This document shows positions 59,512 through 64,000 of a stretch of DNA of 64,000 bases, in pieces. Below the pieces are notes generated by a model. It did no database searches, had not been told where the DNA came from, and saw nothing but the letters and a program-made list of their open reading frames with translations. Position numbers and translations under genes: made by a program. Within the stretch, counting starts at the first letter, position 1. Every line of letters starts with the position of its first letter. Source of the stretch: Gonocerus acuteangulatus (taxonomy: Eukaryota > Arthropoda > Insecta > Hemiptera > Coreidae); contig OX328123.1 of the NCBI GenBank assembly GCA_946811695.1, positions 149,328,729 to 149,392,728 of the forward strand, written 5' to 3'.

Positions 59512-62500
59512 ATGTGTATGTATGTATGTAGTAGTGATATTTTCAATATAAATGGGTTAAATCTAAATAATGACTCAAGAAATATCGTACTACTTCTTAG
59601 TAATATAAAATGCTAACTGAACAAAAATTTCCTCGATCTGAAATCAAGAAGGCGTCTCCACCTGGGCAGATCATCATTTGTTTTCCTAACTGTTTTTGCC
59701 AAGCACGAATTCCGCCTAGCACGAAATAGGCATTAAAATAAAAAAAAGAAAAAAAGCACTGACAGATCTACGAAAAAATTCTAAAAAGCACAAAAAACTT
59801 GTGGAAAAGGCAGATGATGAACAAGATTGGAGATAAAAACAAGTTCCAAAAACAAAATTTAGAAAGGAGTCTAAATATATCGGTATCTGAACATAGTAGG
59901 AACATTTACAAGACATCATAACATATTTTATTGGCCAAACTGGCCAATAAAATATGTTAAACAACAAGAATGTCATACTACCAACAACTTCTATTAATAT
60001 CACAATGCTGCATCCTCAGTGCTCTGTGGACAACACATGCAACACAAAACTCTCTAAATCTAATTAATGAAGAACACCGAAATACATACATATTCAAAAA
60101 TATTGTCATAATTATAAAAAAAAAACAAATATCATCTGTCTATGTAATTCAAAACACATATGTAATATCATTAGTTAAAACACTAGAAAATATTCCATAA
60201 ATTATAGAAGATTCCCTTAATTTTGTCGTTTATACTTATTATTTAAATTTTAATGTCCATTTATAATTAAGTCAGAATTTTAGGACGGGTTATCTTTAGG
60301 GTACCACCCTTTTCCATAAGGATGATGCCTATTCTTTTTTCTATTGAAAAACCACTACCCCTAGTGAGAATCAAACCTTAGGCATGGAGTGCATACGCCT
60401 TAGCACTCACGGCTATCGGGCCTCCGTTTATATTTATACAGACTTACATGATACATGATTTATATTTTTCATGTTGTTCATGGAGTCTTGAGGCAGAGGA
60501 GTTGCCTTGAAAGGCCTGTACTCTAATAAAGCTTTTTGAAATGGAGGTTGGTGACTAGTCTTTTTAGGCTGATGTCGGACCCCCTTCATCAGTTCTAACA
60601 ATATTAAATTTGGACTACTTCTGTAATAATTCATTTTATAATATAGATGAAAAAAATTCAACTACATTTTTGTCGAGCCAAATGTTTTGTTACTCCTTAT
60701 GTAGAGGTTGATTAAAATGAATTATCATTGTGACTAAACTTTGAATATGCAAAATAATGAAACAAGTATAATTATCGTTAATTAATACATGACATTCAAG
60801 TTGCAATTCTAACCTGGTGCATGCAGTTCTCCAGATTTCCTGATCTCTGCAGCAGATATAAAATCCTCTACATACTCGAGAACACATTTCGAGAGAGCGC
60901 ATATCCAAATGAGAGCTGACTACCCATTTCAGTATAAAGAGAAATATCTCCATTGGTAAATGTGATATATGAGTAGCCTGGAAAATAGATTAAAAGGTTA
61001 CTCAATATTGTCAGAGTGAAATCGATGATGTTCTACACCATTGACAGATTATTTTTAAACAAAATTCCGTCATGCAGGAGCTTCATAACTAAGCTCTTTC
61101 CTCAGTATTTGGGTAGTGTCAAGTGCATTCCTGAAGAATTTGCTTAAAATAACGGTCATAAATAAAATAAAAATATGAATAGTTCTGCTCTTTTATATTT
61201 GTAATAAGCAACTGTTTCAATTATTAATTTTATAATTAACTTCCTTCCAGAGTATTTTATAGGATTGGAACTAAATATACAAAAACTTCACATTTTCATC
61301 TGTTGTTCTTGATGAATAATAAAAGGAACGGGATACAGCAATAGCGCAGGAGGGAGATACAGTGCCCCCTAGTGGTAGAAATCAGAACTCAACAACTTCT
61401 CTCCTAGTGGGAGAATTCTATTCAAGCATAGTACAAAGTAAACCCCTCCCCCTTCCCATAAACCAATTTAGTTCATTTTTACAACAATTATTTCTGGTTA
61501 GATACCTTAGACTATACCACGTTTTGTTACAATACAACAGAAATTACGACTGGCATGAGCAAATCAGTAATTTTTGTCTGGAGTAAGCTCCCCTCCTAAT
61601 GAACCAATTTAGTTCATTTTTATAACACATTTTTCTCTTCAGCCGGCAACAAAGAATAACAAGTTTTGTTGAAATATAACAAAAATTCCGGCTGGTATTG
61701 GAAAATAACTACTTTGGCTTCAGAGTAAACCCCCCTCCAGATGGATCGATTTTGCTGGTTAACGAATTCGTTCAATCGTTTGATGGGGGAATACTACATA
61801 CCAAGTTTCGAGGAGAAAACTCTGGCGTGTATCGTGTTAACGGATACATACATACGAATGCTTTTTCATCTTTCAGACTTCCTGATTAAATCCATCTTAT
61901 CTAAAAAGGAGGTGGGGCTTGTACATAGAGGGGGCGTTACTCTCTTATGTGAAAGAAATCAGACAAGATGAATGATGTGGTGCAGCTGTGTTTGTGCGCA
62001 TTTGTGTGTTCATGCACACGTCTATTAAAAAAACTTTTGTTTTGTTCTTCTGTCAAAAAACTAAGTGTACAATCTCTGCGTAAGTTATTATTTTTATTTT
62101 ATTTTACATGCATCTACATATAAGAAATTTACTCTGAGTTTGGCCCCCTTTCTAAATATCCATGGTGGAGCAGGGAATTTTTTCAGCAGGCCAGCAAAAG
62201 ACAAACTCAGACTTCATTTTTAACAGCATATCAATAACTGGCCTATTCGCAATGGGCTATAAACCCTTTTATTATGCCAACAGCACTTGAATTGTTATTC
62301 AGGTACTGTCCACACCCGATGCTGTTTAACTTCGGTAATCAATGGCAACCGGTGTATTCGATGTGGCTAAGGCCGTTCGCAAGACAGGTTGCAATCAGCA
62401 AAATCAATCCATTAAGAGTAGGGGGCTTACTTACCAGACCCCCCCCCCCCCCGCCCCCGCGTCCCAGACTAAATTATTAATGTGATCATAGTAAAGTTAA

Positions 62501-63246
62501 ATTTTTATAGTAAAATCCGACCTTTCACTAGCTCGGATCTCTTCATGGATTCCTGGTGCCTGTTAAATGATTATATTATAATAAATGGACATGAAAGTAT
62601 ATAATAAATGGACACGAAAGTATATAATAAATGGACATGAAAAAGTCTCATCATAATCATTTATTATATACTCATAATATAATCATGATTATATAATAAA
62701 TGATTATGATGAGACTTTTTCATGTCCATTTATTATATACTTTCGTGTCCATTTATTACATACTTTCATGTCCATTTATTATAATATAATCATTTAACAG
62801 GCACCAGGAATCCATGAAGAGATCCGAGCTAGTGAAAGGTCGGATTTTACTATAAAAATTTAAATTAATTAAATAACAACCCACCTCCTATATTGATAAG
62901 ATAGGAAAATGAAAATATAAGAAATTAAAATAATTGCCAAAGCAGAACCTCATTTTGTATGGCAATGCACTCGTAAATAGATACTTCGCTTCCTTTTTTC
63001 TATTTCTAAATGAAGTGAGGAAGAGGAACAGCTCAAAAGGTTACCAACTCTAATGGGAAGGGCTAAGGCATCTGCTCACATTTGTTGGATGCTGTGGCGT
63101 ACAAAGATGTATTTTTTTCTGTTTTAGGCTGACAATAACCAGATGAGACATGAGATCAGTTCCAGGCTGGTATGGAATCTCTTCTTCATCAAGTTCTTCG
63201 TCTACTTCCTCCAATTCATCGGGAACTTCATCTTCACTGAGAACTT
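40562..63246 (-). CDS. FBXO9: FBXO9, F-box only protein 9 (3' part, five exons; N-terminus beyond window)
   Basis: Minus-strand exons in coding order: 63246-63080, 60977-60814, 58570-58373, 45142-44923, 40753-40562. All junctions are GT-AG and phases agree (0, 2, 2, 0). FBXO9 is the substrate-recognition subunit of an SCF ubiquitin ligase; in mammals it targets TEL2/TTI1 and is linked to mTOR signalling. Seen here: an acidic linker ([14 protein letters not shown]), the F-box [34 protein letters not shown], then [34 protein letters not shown] in separate blocks, [33 protein letters not shown], and the C-terminal [19 protein letters not shown]. The N-terminal TPR-like region must lie right of 63246. 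AATAAA is at 40521-40516 (minus). Intron 45143-58372 holds a nested gene and Gypsy-2. Confidence 0.92.
40972..41387. repeat. Source copy of the duplicated 416-bp segment
   Basis: Near-identical to 39479-39890; the few differences include AAAAG/AAAGG and GTATGTATATA/GTACATATGCA. Its right quarter is the left terminal repeat of 41282-42230, which is why this copy is taken as the source. Confidence 0.85.
41282..42230. mobile_element. Non-autonomous DNA transposon with ~165-bp inverted ends
   Basis: Starts CAGGGTGTCACAAAAATAAT and ends with its inverse ATTTTTGTGACACCCTG. The inverted similarity runs 41282-41455 against 42075-42230. The CAGGGTGTC terminus and TA-rich surroundings suggest the Tc1/mariner superfamily. 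The interior 41460-42070 has no transposase that I could read. Confidence 0.8.
42240..42660 (-). pseudogene. mariner-like transposase remnant
   Basis: The minus-strand frame shows VIFYHDNA, then after stops LLP..FTP and near the end a RWQ..VD..Y-like block (KMARNC...RKIYH), i.e. the HDN catalytic motif and C-terminus of a mariner transposase with many stops. It borders the long-TIR element and may share its history. Confidence 0.5.
43010..43068. repeat. (TA)n microsatellite
   Basis: TA array abutting the left end of element X. Confidence 0.95.
43186..43587. mobile_element. MITE nested in element X
   Basis: Ends AAGGGTGGGTTTACAC / GTAAACGCACCCTA are imperfect inverted repeats. The element exactly interrupts the inverted arm of element X, whose two halves resume on either side. 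Internal TGTCGACACTTCTATAC occurs twice (43291 and 43380). Confidence 0.65.
43880..44200 (-). pseudogene. Transposase N-terminal HTH remnant of element X
   Basis: A minus-strand reading gives, across frames, [20 protein letters not shown]...[21 protein letters not shown]: a helix-turn-helix DNA-binding region as in IS630/Tc1-mariner-related transposases. Several stops; not functional. Confidence 0.6.
44428..44627 (+). mobile_element. tRNA-derived SINE, family A (copy 6)
   Basis: Perfect 11-bp duplication CAGACATATCT at 44417-44427 and 44628-44638, intact head GGGGTCTCCCGTGGTCTAAT, core GGCGCTAATGACC, A-tail of about 30. One of the freshest copies. Confidence 0.93.
44923..45142 (-). CDS. FBXO9: FBXO9 exon (FFPDG / LTTPE)
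   Basis: Acceptor CATAG|G, donor CATTTG|GTAAAC. Encodes [17 protein letters not shown]...VGYYRLSD...NNQTHTFHL. Longer middle than in vertebrates ([14 protein letters not shown] insert). Splices in phase 0 to the last exon. Confidence 0.92.
45336..45370. repeat. (TA)n microsatellite at Gypsy-2 left end
   Basis: TA array ending exactly where the TGTAAAG LTR fragment begins. Confidence 0.93.
45370..45446 (+). repeat. Gypsy-2 5' LTR fragment (77 bp)
   Basis: TGTAAAGAAACTAGGATATA... matches the first 85 bases of the 3' LTR at 52796 and then jumps to gag-like sequence, so most of the LTR, the PBS and much of gag are deleted. Confidence 0.75.
45660..46143 (+). pseudogene. pro: Gypsy-2 aspartic protease region
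   Basis: A plus-strand frame from about 45,670 reads IKVKLLLN...[17 protein letters not shown]: the D-S-G catalytic motif with flanking hydrophobic strands typical of retroviral-type proteases. After a frame change near 45,840 the following ORF (45823-46143) continues with [21 protein letters not shown], the C-terminal GxD part. Broken by a frameshift. Confidence 0.75.
46239..46680 (+). pseudogene. pol: Gypsy-2 reverse transcriptase, part 1
   Basis: Encodes [17 protein letters not shown]..., [13 protein letters not shown] and [13 protein letters not shown], i.e. RT motifs up to the first catalytic Asp. A frameshift near 46,545 moves the rest ([15 protein letters not shown]) into the next frame. 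The coding region is then cut by the Penelope-like insertion at 46680. Confidence 0.85.
46892..47473 (+). CDS. GIY-YIG endonuclease domain of Penelope-like element
   Basis: Open frame of about 193 codons. [20 protein letters not shown] carries the G(I/V)Y...YIG pair; CDCGK is the CCHH-type zinc-binding insertion seen in canonical Penelope endonucleases. Further on are the Arg in TRIAQH, the HEEC-like HGEEC, and [10 protein letters not shown] with the catalytic Glu. The C-terminal tail (RPERTTEEV...PRRIRRAQ) is variable. This enzyme would nick target DNA for target-primed reverse transcription. One stop upstream (TAA at about 46802) separates it from the RT remnant, so it is a domain of a dead copy. 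Confidence 0.9.
   Translation: MEVAYKPLHKIGDWLSKSKDKQRLQDQGVYLLPCDCGKVYIGQTGKKVATRIAQHAADYRLGHTKTSAVATHGEECPRQVLFDQAKTLAKEDTLNRRLIREAIEIHKNPANFNREGLILSNTWQAILKKTGDNPLIQDHQRPERTTEEVNIDRRNPIGPEPPQFIGSHSLRPRRIRRAQTTDELIPLPTSKDE
47474..47515 (+). ncRNA. Hammerhead-like motif at Penelope-like 3' end
   Basis: CCTGAAGA, stem AGCCGGA...TCCGGC with GAGGAA loop, then GAAAT. CTGAUGA is changed to CTGAAGA but GAAA is kept. Location right after the endonuclease stop is where Penelope-like hammerheads reside. Confidence 0.5.
47566..48711 (+). pseudogene. pol: Gypsy-2 reverse transcriptase part 2 and RNase H
   Basis: Resumes with [12 protein letters not shown] (catalytic YVDD), [30 protein letters not shown] thumb motifs. 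RNase H shows YTDAS, EC(L)AIKEAV and YSDHKPL, then GCLSRNP where ADCLSR is usual (Asp replaced by Gly). The integrase HHCC finger begins at HDNLCHIG and is completed after a frameshift at an A-run near 48,700. Confidence 0.9.
48712..49373 (+). pseudogene. pol: Gypsy-2 integrase core
   Basis: CETCE completes the zinc finger just upstream. The core shows [21 protein letters not shown] and NERLNQTL: all three acidic catalytic residues are present. The frame continues [15 protein letters not shown] and is cut by the insertion starting at 49374, which gives a foreign tail to the open frame up to 49426. Confidence 0.88.
49663..49924. mobile_element. Non-autonomous DNA element, CATGGG family (copy 2)
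   Basis: CATGGGCGTATATGAGGGG ... TATATACGCCCATG, 14-bp inverted ends, perfect 8-bp duplication TACAGAAG (49655-49662, 49925-49932). G-run at the left and C-run near the right end. Homologous to 8285-8526. Confidence 0.92.
51271..51965. repeat. Tandem duplication, period about 349 bp
   Basis: Unit 51271-51619 and 51620-51965 share GCACTTATTTCTCCGATTGA, ATTTAGTAAGCTTTC and TGTTAATAAAATATTTTATT with moderate divergence. Part of the insertion in Gypsy-2. Confidence 0.85.
52262..52338. repeat. (TA)n microsatellite
   Basis: TA array following ATTTCATCAAAATCGGACC...GAACAGACAAA, a tail string also related to 61741-61850. Confidence 0.95.
52480..52719 (+). pseudogene. pol: Gypsy-2 integrase C-terminal module
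   Basis: [20 protein letters not shown]...[17 protein letters not shown]: the GPY/F module that follows the integrase core in Ty3/Gypsy elements, ending HIAKLIPPS...GE TGA. It was contiguous with 49373 before the insertion. Confidence 0.85.
52796..53112 (+). repeat. Gypsy-2 3' LTR with polypurine tract
   Basis: The G-run GGGGGGGGGGGGAGA just before 52796 is the polypurine tract. LTR starts TGTAAAGAAACTAGG; the end is put at ...CTTTGTTTACA (53112) after AATAAAAATAA, with an alternative at 53031. The start is secure, the end is not. Confidence 0.65.
53165..53372. repeat. Two (TA)n arrays
   Basis: TA arrays 53165-53222 and 53335-53372 with 110 bp of ordinary sequence between them. Confidence 0.95.
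53375..53566 (+). pseudogene. Tigger/pogo transposase N-terminal fragment
   Basis: [12 protein letters not shown], stop, [24 protein letters not shown]...[11 protein letters not shown]: the CENP-B-type helix-turn-helix that starts Tigger transposases. One in-frame stop; only about 60 codons remain. Confidence 0.78.
53576..54094 (+). pseudogene. LINE ORF2 3' end (RNase H and zinc-knuckle-like C-terminus)
   Basis: [24 protein letters not shown] is the last part of an RNase H domain as in Jockey/I-type non-LTR elements. [23 protein letters not shown] and [15 protein letters not shown] follow, the conserved C-terminal region with CxxC...HxxxxC. The frame is open for 172 codons up to stop TAA at 54092. 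The element is heavily 5'-truncated and joined to the Tigger fragment. Confidence 0.85.
54182..54494. repeat. Long poly-T tracts
   Basis: T-runs of about 44 (54182-54225), 40 (54336-54377) and 78 bases (54417-54494), separated by short AT-rich pieces. Confidence 0.95.
54723..54790. repeat. (GT)n microsatellite
   Basis: About 32 GT units with two CGTG interruptions at the end. Confidence 0.95.
54863..55104 (+). mobile_element. tRNA-derived SINE, family A (copy 7)
   Basis: Perfect 13-bp duplication ATAGCTTGATAGT (54850-54862, 55105-55117). Full head, body GAGAAAATTCCTGGCTGCAC, core GGCGCTAATGGCC and a long A-rich tail (about 70 bases). Confidence 0.93.
55390..55663 (+). other. Probable 5' UTR exon and promoter of the nested gene
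   Basis: GC-richer, pyrimidine-containing stretch ending in AATAAAG|GTAAGAAC, a near-perfect donor (GT 55664-55665). A matching acceptor CATTTTCAG lies at 56221-56229, so the intron would be 566 bp. No long ORF, consistent with untranslated sequence. The TSS position is a guess. Confidence 0.5.
56230..56393 (+). other. Nested gene, 5' UTR part of exon 2
   Basis: Begins after the acceptor at 56229. Contains a short upstream ORF starting at two ATGs (ATGCAATATATGAAGAGC) and ending in TAA after nine codons, which may lower translation of the main ORF. Confidence 0.45.
56394..57437 (+). CDS. Nested protein-coding gene, 347 aa, taperin/phostensin-like WK motif (tentative)
   Basis: Intact 347-codon ORF inside an FBXO9 intron on the opposite strand. 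Near the N-terminus (residues 15-27) it reads [13 protein letters not shown]; a P-x-W-K-x2-(L/I)-x-(E)RR-type motif is known from taperin and phostensin (actin- and PP1-associated proteins), but the rest is not clearly alignable by eye, and espin-like proteins are an alternative. Then [13 protein letters not shown], a basic Lys/Glu helix ([17 protein letters not shown]), an acidic Ser/Asp patch ([10 protein letters not shown]), and [11 protein letters not shown] near residue 245. No signal peptide or membrane segment; mostly disordered, probably cytoplasmic or cytoskeletal. Codon usage is AT-rich like the host exons and unlike any transposon here. AATAAA follows at 57566 and 57674. Confidence 0.72.
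   Translation: MFPIKHLPTFHTDDIPKWKQDLMERRKSSSRTIVSAGGTVKLTVTRPVNMIKPIARSSTNTPQRSRPHSIHIDTWAKSDSGELHNNHSKFHSVRKSSGDIVLLDEKIREKLKSEKEKKAKVNIKLKINDEDYHSDSSDDVFSNEGVNAIKDKYLNKCSSPPPVSNLEKKAISLEDICQIDSTRLKPKFEAMRRPRQFKINQYQAKYLETIKVSNNSSHNLNSKPVTNGQMSPDHYDTPTKNLVKQRAQLFESNPKIKIEKPFWDSSNAITISFKDRADPIQEDVTEDFSKTTSSGLIDMKPSHHIRTYVTKKQFQADTNFSTSNIIFPELSTLDNSQNTGHKTLTCA
58373..58570 (-). CDS. FBXO9: FBXO9 exon after the F-box
   Basis: Acceptor TTTGTTTCAG|G, donor CTCAG|GTGAAG. Encodes [39 protein letters not shown] and [15 protein letters not shown], the most conserved stretch of FBXO9 outside the F-box. Confidence 0.95.
58909..59119 (-). mobile_element. tRNA-Leu/Ser-like SINE, family B (copy 2)
   Basis: Duplication TAGACAAA at 58901-58908 and 59120-59127. 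Same head (minus: GGAGGCCCGATGGCCATGAG) and tail as the 26882 copy. Confidence 0.9.
59472..59530. repeat. (TA)n-(TG/TATG)n microsatellite
   Basis: TA array passing into TGTATG units. Confidence 0.95.
59920..59958. repeat. Perfect hairpin, 18-bp arms
   Basis: AACATATTTTATTGGCCA, AAC loop, then the exact inverse. Confidence 0.95.
60235..60424 (-). mobile_element. tRNA-Leu/Ser-like SINE, family B (copy 3)
   Basis: Duplication CGTTTATA at 60227-60234 and 60425-60432. About 20 bp shorter in the variable region and tail than copies 1 and 2. Confidence 0.87.
60814..60977 (-). CDS. FBXO9: FBXO9 F-box exon
   Basis: Acceptor TTTTCCAG|GCT, donor CACCAG|GTTAGA. Encodes [40 protein letters not shown] and [15 protein letters not shown]: the complete F-box, which binds SKP1. 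Confidence 0.96.
61068..61195 (-). repeat. Dispersed repeat, partner of 33555-33690
   Basis: Reverse-complement relative of 33555-33690 with insertions and substitutions. Confidence 0.6.
61380..61900 (+). repeat. Degenerate tandem repeat, about 140-bp units
   Basis: Successive units each contain (T)AAACCCCTCC..., AACCAATTTAGTTCATTTTT, and GTTTTGTT(G)NAATATAACA (near 61440, 61575 and 61735). The last unit instead continues GATCGATTTTGCTGGTTAACGAA, the string also seen at 52,155. Confidence 0.6.
62497..62863. repeat. 367-bp near-perfect palindrome (174-bp arms, 19-base loop)
   Basis: Left arm 62497-62670 and right arm 62690-62863 are reverse complements with about one mismatch (TATA/TACA). 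Each arm contains about three tandem copies of an AAAGTATATAATAAATGGAC-like unit. Loop 62671-62689. Confidence 0.97.
63080..63246 (-). CDS. FBXO9: FBXO9 exon before the F-box (acidic linker)
   Basis: Acceptor AATTTCAG|AA, donor ACAAAT|GTGAGC. Encodes [20 protein letters not shown], then [14 protein letters not shown] and [16 protein letters not shown]...LC.P aligns with the DLLSYF...LCQP stretch of vertebrate FBXO9. A nearer donor at 63139 is possible but gives a poorer match. Confidence 0.82.
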
Positions 63247-64000
63247 CTGAAATTTTAAATAATAAACAAACATCAAAATTTTCAAAGGTTGTCCAAAATT
63301 ATATTAAATTAAATAATGTTTTTTAGTTGGGGGCGAGGTTAGCTCAGTGGTAGAGCACTGGACTAATAAGCTGGATGACCTGAGTTCAAATCCCGAGCAA
63401 GCACTAAAGATTTTTTCTTCTAGAGTCTTTGTTCATGGGTTGAATTTGGCCTCCCTGACCGTCCCTAGGTCAACCCAGCCTTTAATTAATTTATTAATGG
63501 GTACCTCGGTGCTAATGACCCTAGCAGTCGAAACAGTAAGGGGAAAAATCAGGCGGTGCGAGCATAGTACAGACCACACTATCTCCCTAGTGAGCTGTGC
63601 TGTATGGTCATGAATCAGATACCTCTATAGTATCTGCCCCTAAGGGGCCTCGTGGCCAGTTAAGGGACAGATTTTTTGTTAATATTAAATTATTTTTTAT
63701 TTCAAAATTGAACAGGAAAAAAAAAACAAAAAAAAAATTAGTTTGAGTAGGGGCAAGGAGAGATGATGCTCTGCCGTTAGCTCCTCTTCTTGAAGTACTC
63801 TGGAATATTTAAATACCTTCATATCTCAGGAATTGAGGTGCGTGTACGAACTCAAACCTCCCTTATTAATTGACTTATAATTTTTTGTTCTCAAGGGAGT
63901 TGAGAACAAATAATTATAGGTTGGGGAAATGGTACTCCATAGGGAGGCACAGAGAACCTCCTGGCTTGCAAGGCAACTAATCACATGATCTACATATGTT
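63247..64000 (-). other. Right edge: FBXO9 intron sequence
   Basis: No further FBXO9 exon was recognised. It contains the complete family C SINE (63329-63676), an A-rich tract and, at 63869-63922, an imperfect hairpin with TTGTTCTCAA/TTGAGAACAA arms. Confidence 0.7.
63329..63676 (+). mobile_element. tRNA-Ile-derived SINE, family C (complete)
   Basis: Head GGGGGCGAGGTTAGCTCAGT, anticodon-loop-like CTAATAA (isoleucine AAU type) and B box GTTCAAATCCC show derivation from tRNA-Ile. The body has CACTAAAGATTTTTTCTTCT, GGTGCTAATGACCCTAGCAG and GATACCTCTATAGTATCTGC. About 350 bp, T-rich end. No acceptor-stem complement, so it is not a tRNA gene. Confidence 0.9.

Larger units (their letters stand above)
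58571..60813 (-). other. FBXO9 intron
   Basis: Contains two family B SINEs (58909-59119, 60235-60424), a TA/TG array (59472-59530) and an 18-bp-arm hairpin (59920-59958). The rest is AT-rich without recognisable features. Confidence 0.85.
60978..63079 (-). other. FBXO9 intron with palindrome
   Basis: Holds a dispersed repeat (61068-61195), a CCCCTCC..-containing tandem-like repeat at 61,380-61,900 with a TTTTGCTGGTTAACGAA string related to 52,160, a C-run (62440-62452) and the 367-bp palindrome (62497-62863). Confidence 0.8.

Noticed and set aside
63329..63400. tRNA-Ile gene
   Set aside because: A and B boxes are present but the acceptor stem has no 3' partner and a SINE body follows. The same reasoning applies to the family A and B heads.

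Overview
This is a 64-kb piece of an animal nuclear genome, most likely an arthropod. The evidence is intron-split metazoan genes with canonical GT-AG sites, very AT-rich DNA, dozens of (TA)n microsatellites, three tRNA-derived SINE families, Ty3/Gypsy, Penelope-like and LINE retroelements, and Tc1/mariner, Tigger and hAT-like DNA elements. The species cannot be named from the sequence alone. There is no operon structure and no prokaryotic signal.

Layout. Left third (1-26.4 kb): a GC-richer stretch at about 2.6-4.0 kb looks like a divergent promoter. Rightward from it runs a complete PAQR4-like gene, with five coding exons at 3910-4066, 9219-9437, 11900-12003, 14522-14659 and 26108-26341. Their splice phases agree and give a 283-residue product. 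Leftward there may be a second gene starting with a 10-codon first coding exon (3339-3368). PAQR4 intron 4 (11.4 kb) holds long repeats called R here, a LINE tail and a decayed GC-rich Ty3/Gypsy element (Gypsy-1) in the sense orientation.

Middle (26.3-40.5 kb): intergenic sequence with a complete but dead Tc1-like transposon carrying a SINE, decayed satellites, the full-length R repeat (R3), and a truncated LTR retrotransposon (LTR-3) with an intact 891-bp 5' LTR, a primer-binding site and a gag-like ORF.

Right third (40.5-64 kb): on the minus strand, five coding exons of FBXO9 (63080-63246, 60814-60977, 58373-58570, 44923-45142, 40562-40753), including the stop; the 5' end lies beyond the window. 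Its 13.2-kb intron 45143-58372 contains a second Ty3/Gypsy element (Gypsy-2), itself interrupted by a Penelope-like element and by a roughly 3.1-kb composite insertion. The same intron holds an oppositely oriented nested gene with an intronless 347-codon ORF (56394-57437) and a likely spliced 5' UTR exon (about 55390-55663). Another FBXO9 intron carries a 367-bp near-perfect palindrome.

How it works together: PAQR4 is expected to be a seven-transmembrane PAQR protein and FBXO9 an SCF substrate adaptor. They share no pathway visible here. The rest is a record of nested transposition, short templated inversions and microsatellite growth. The most unusual items are the palindrome, a 416-bp recent duplication flanked by 77-bp direct repeats, the R repeat with a hammerhead-ribozyme-like end, a short hairpin shared by otherwise unrelated SINE families, and the nested gene.
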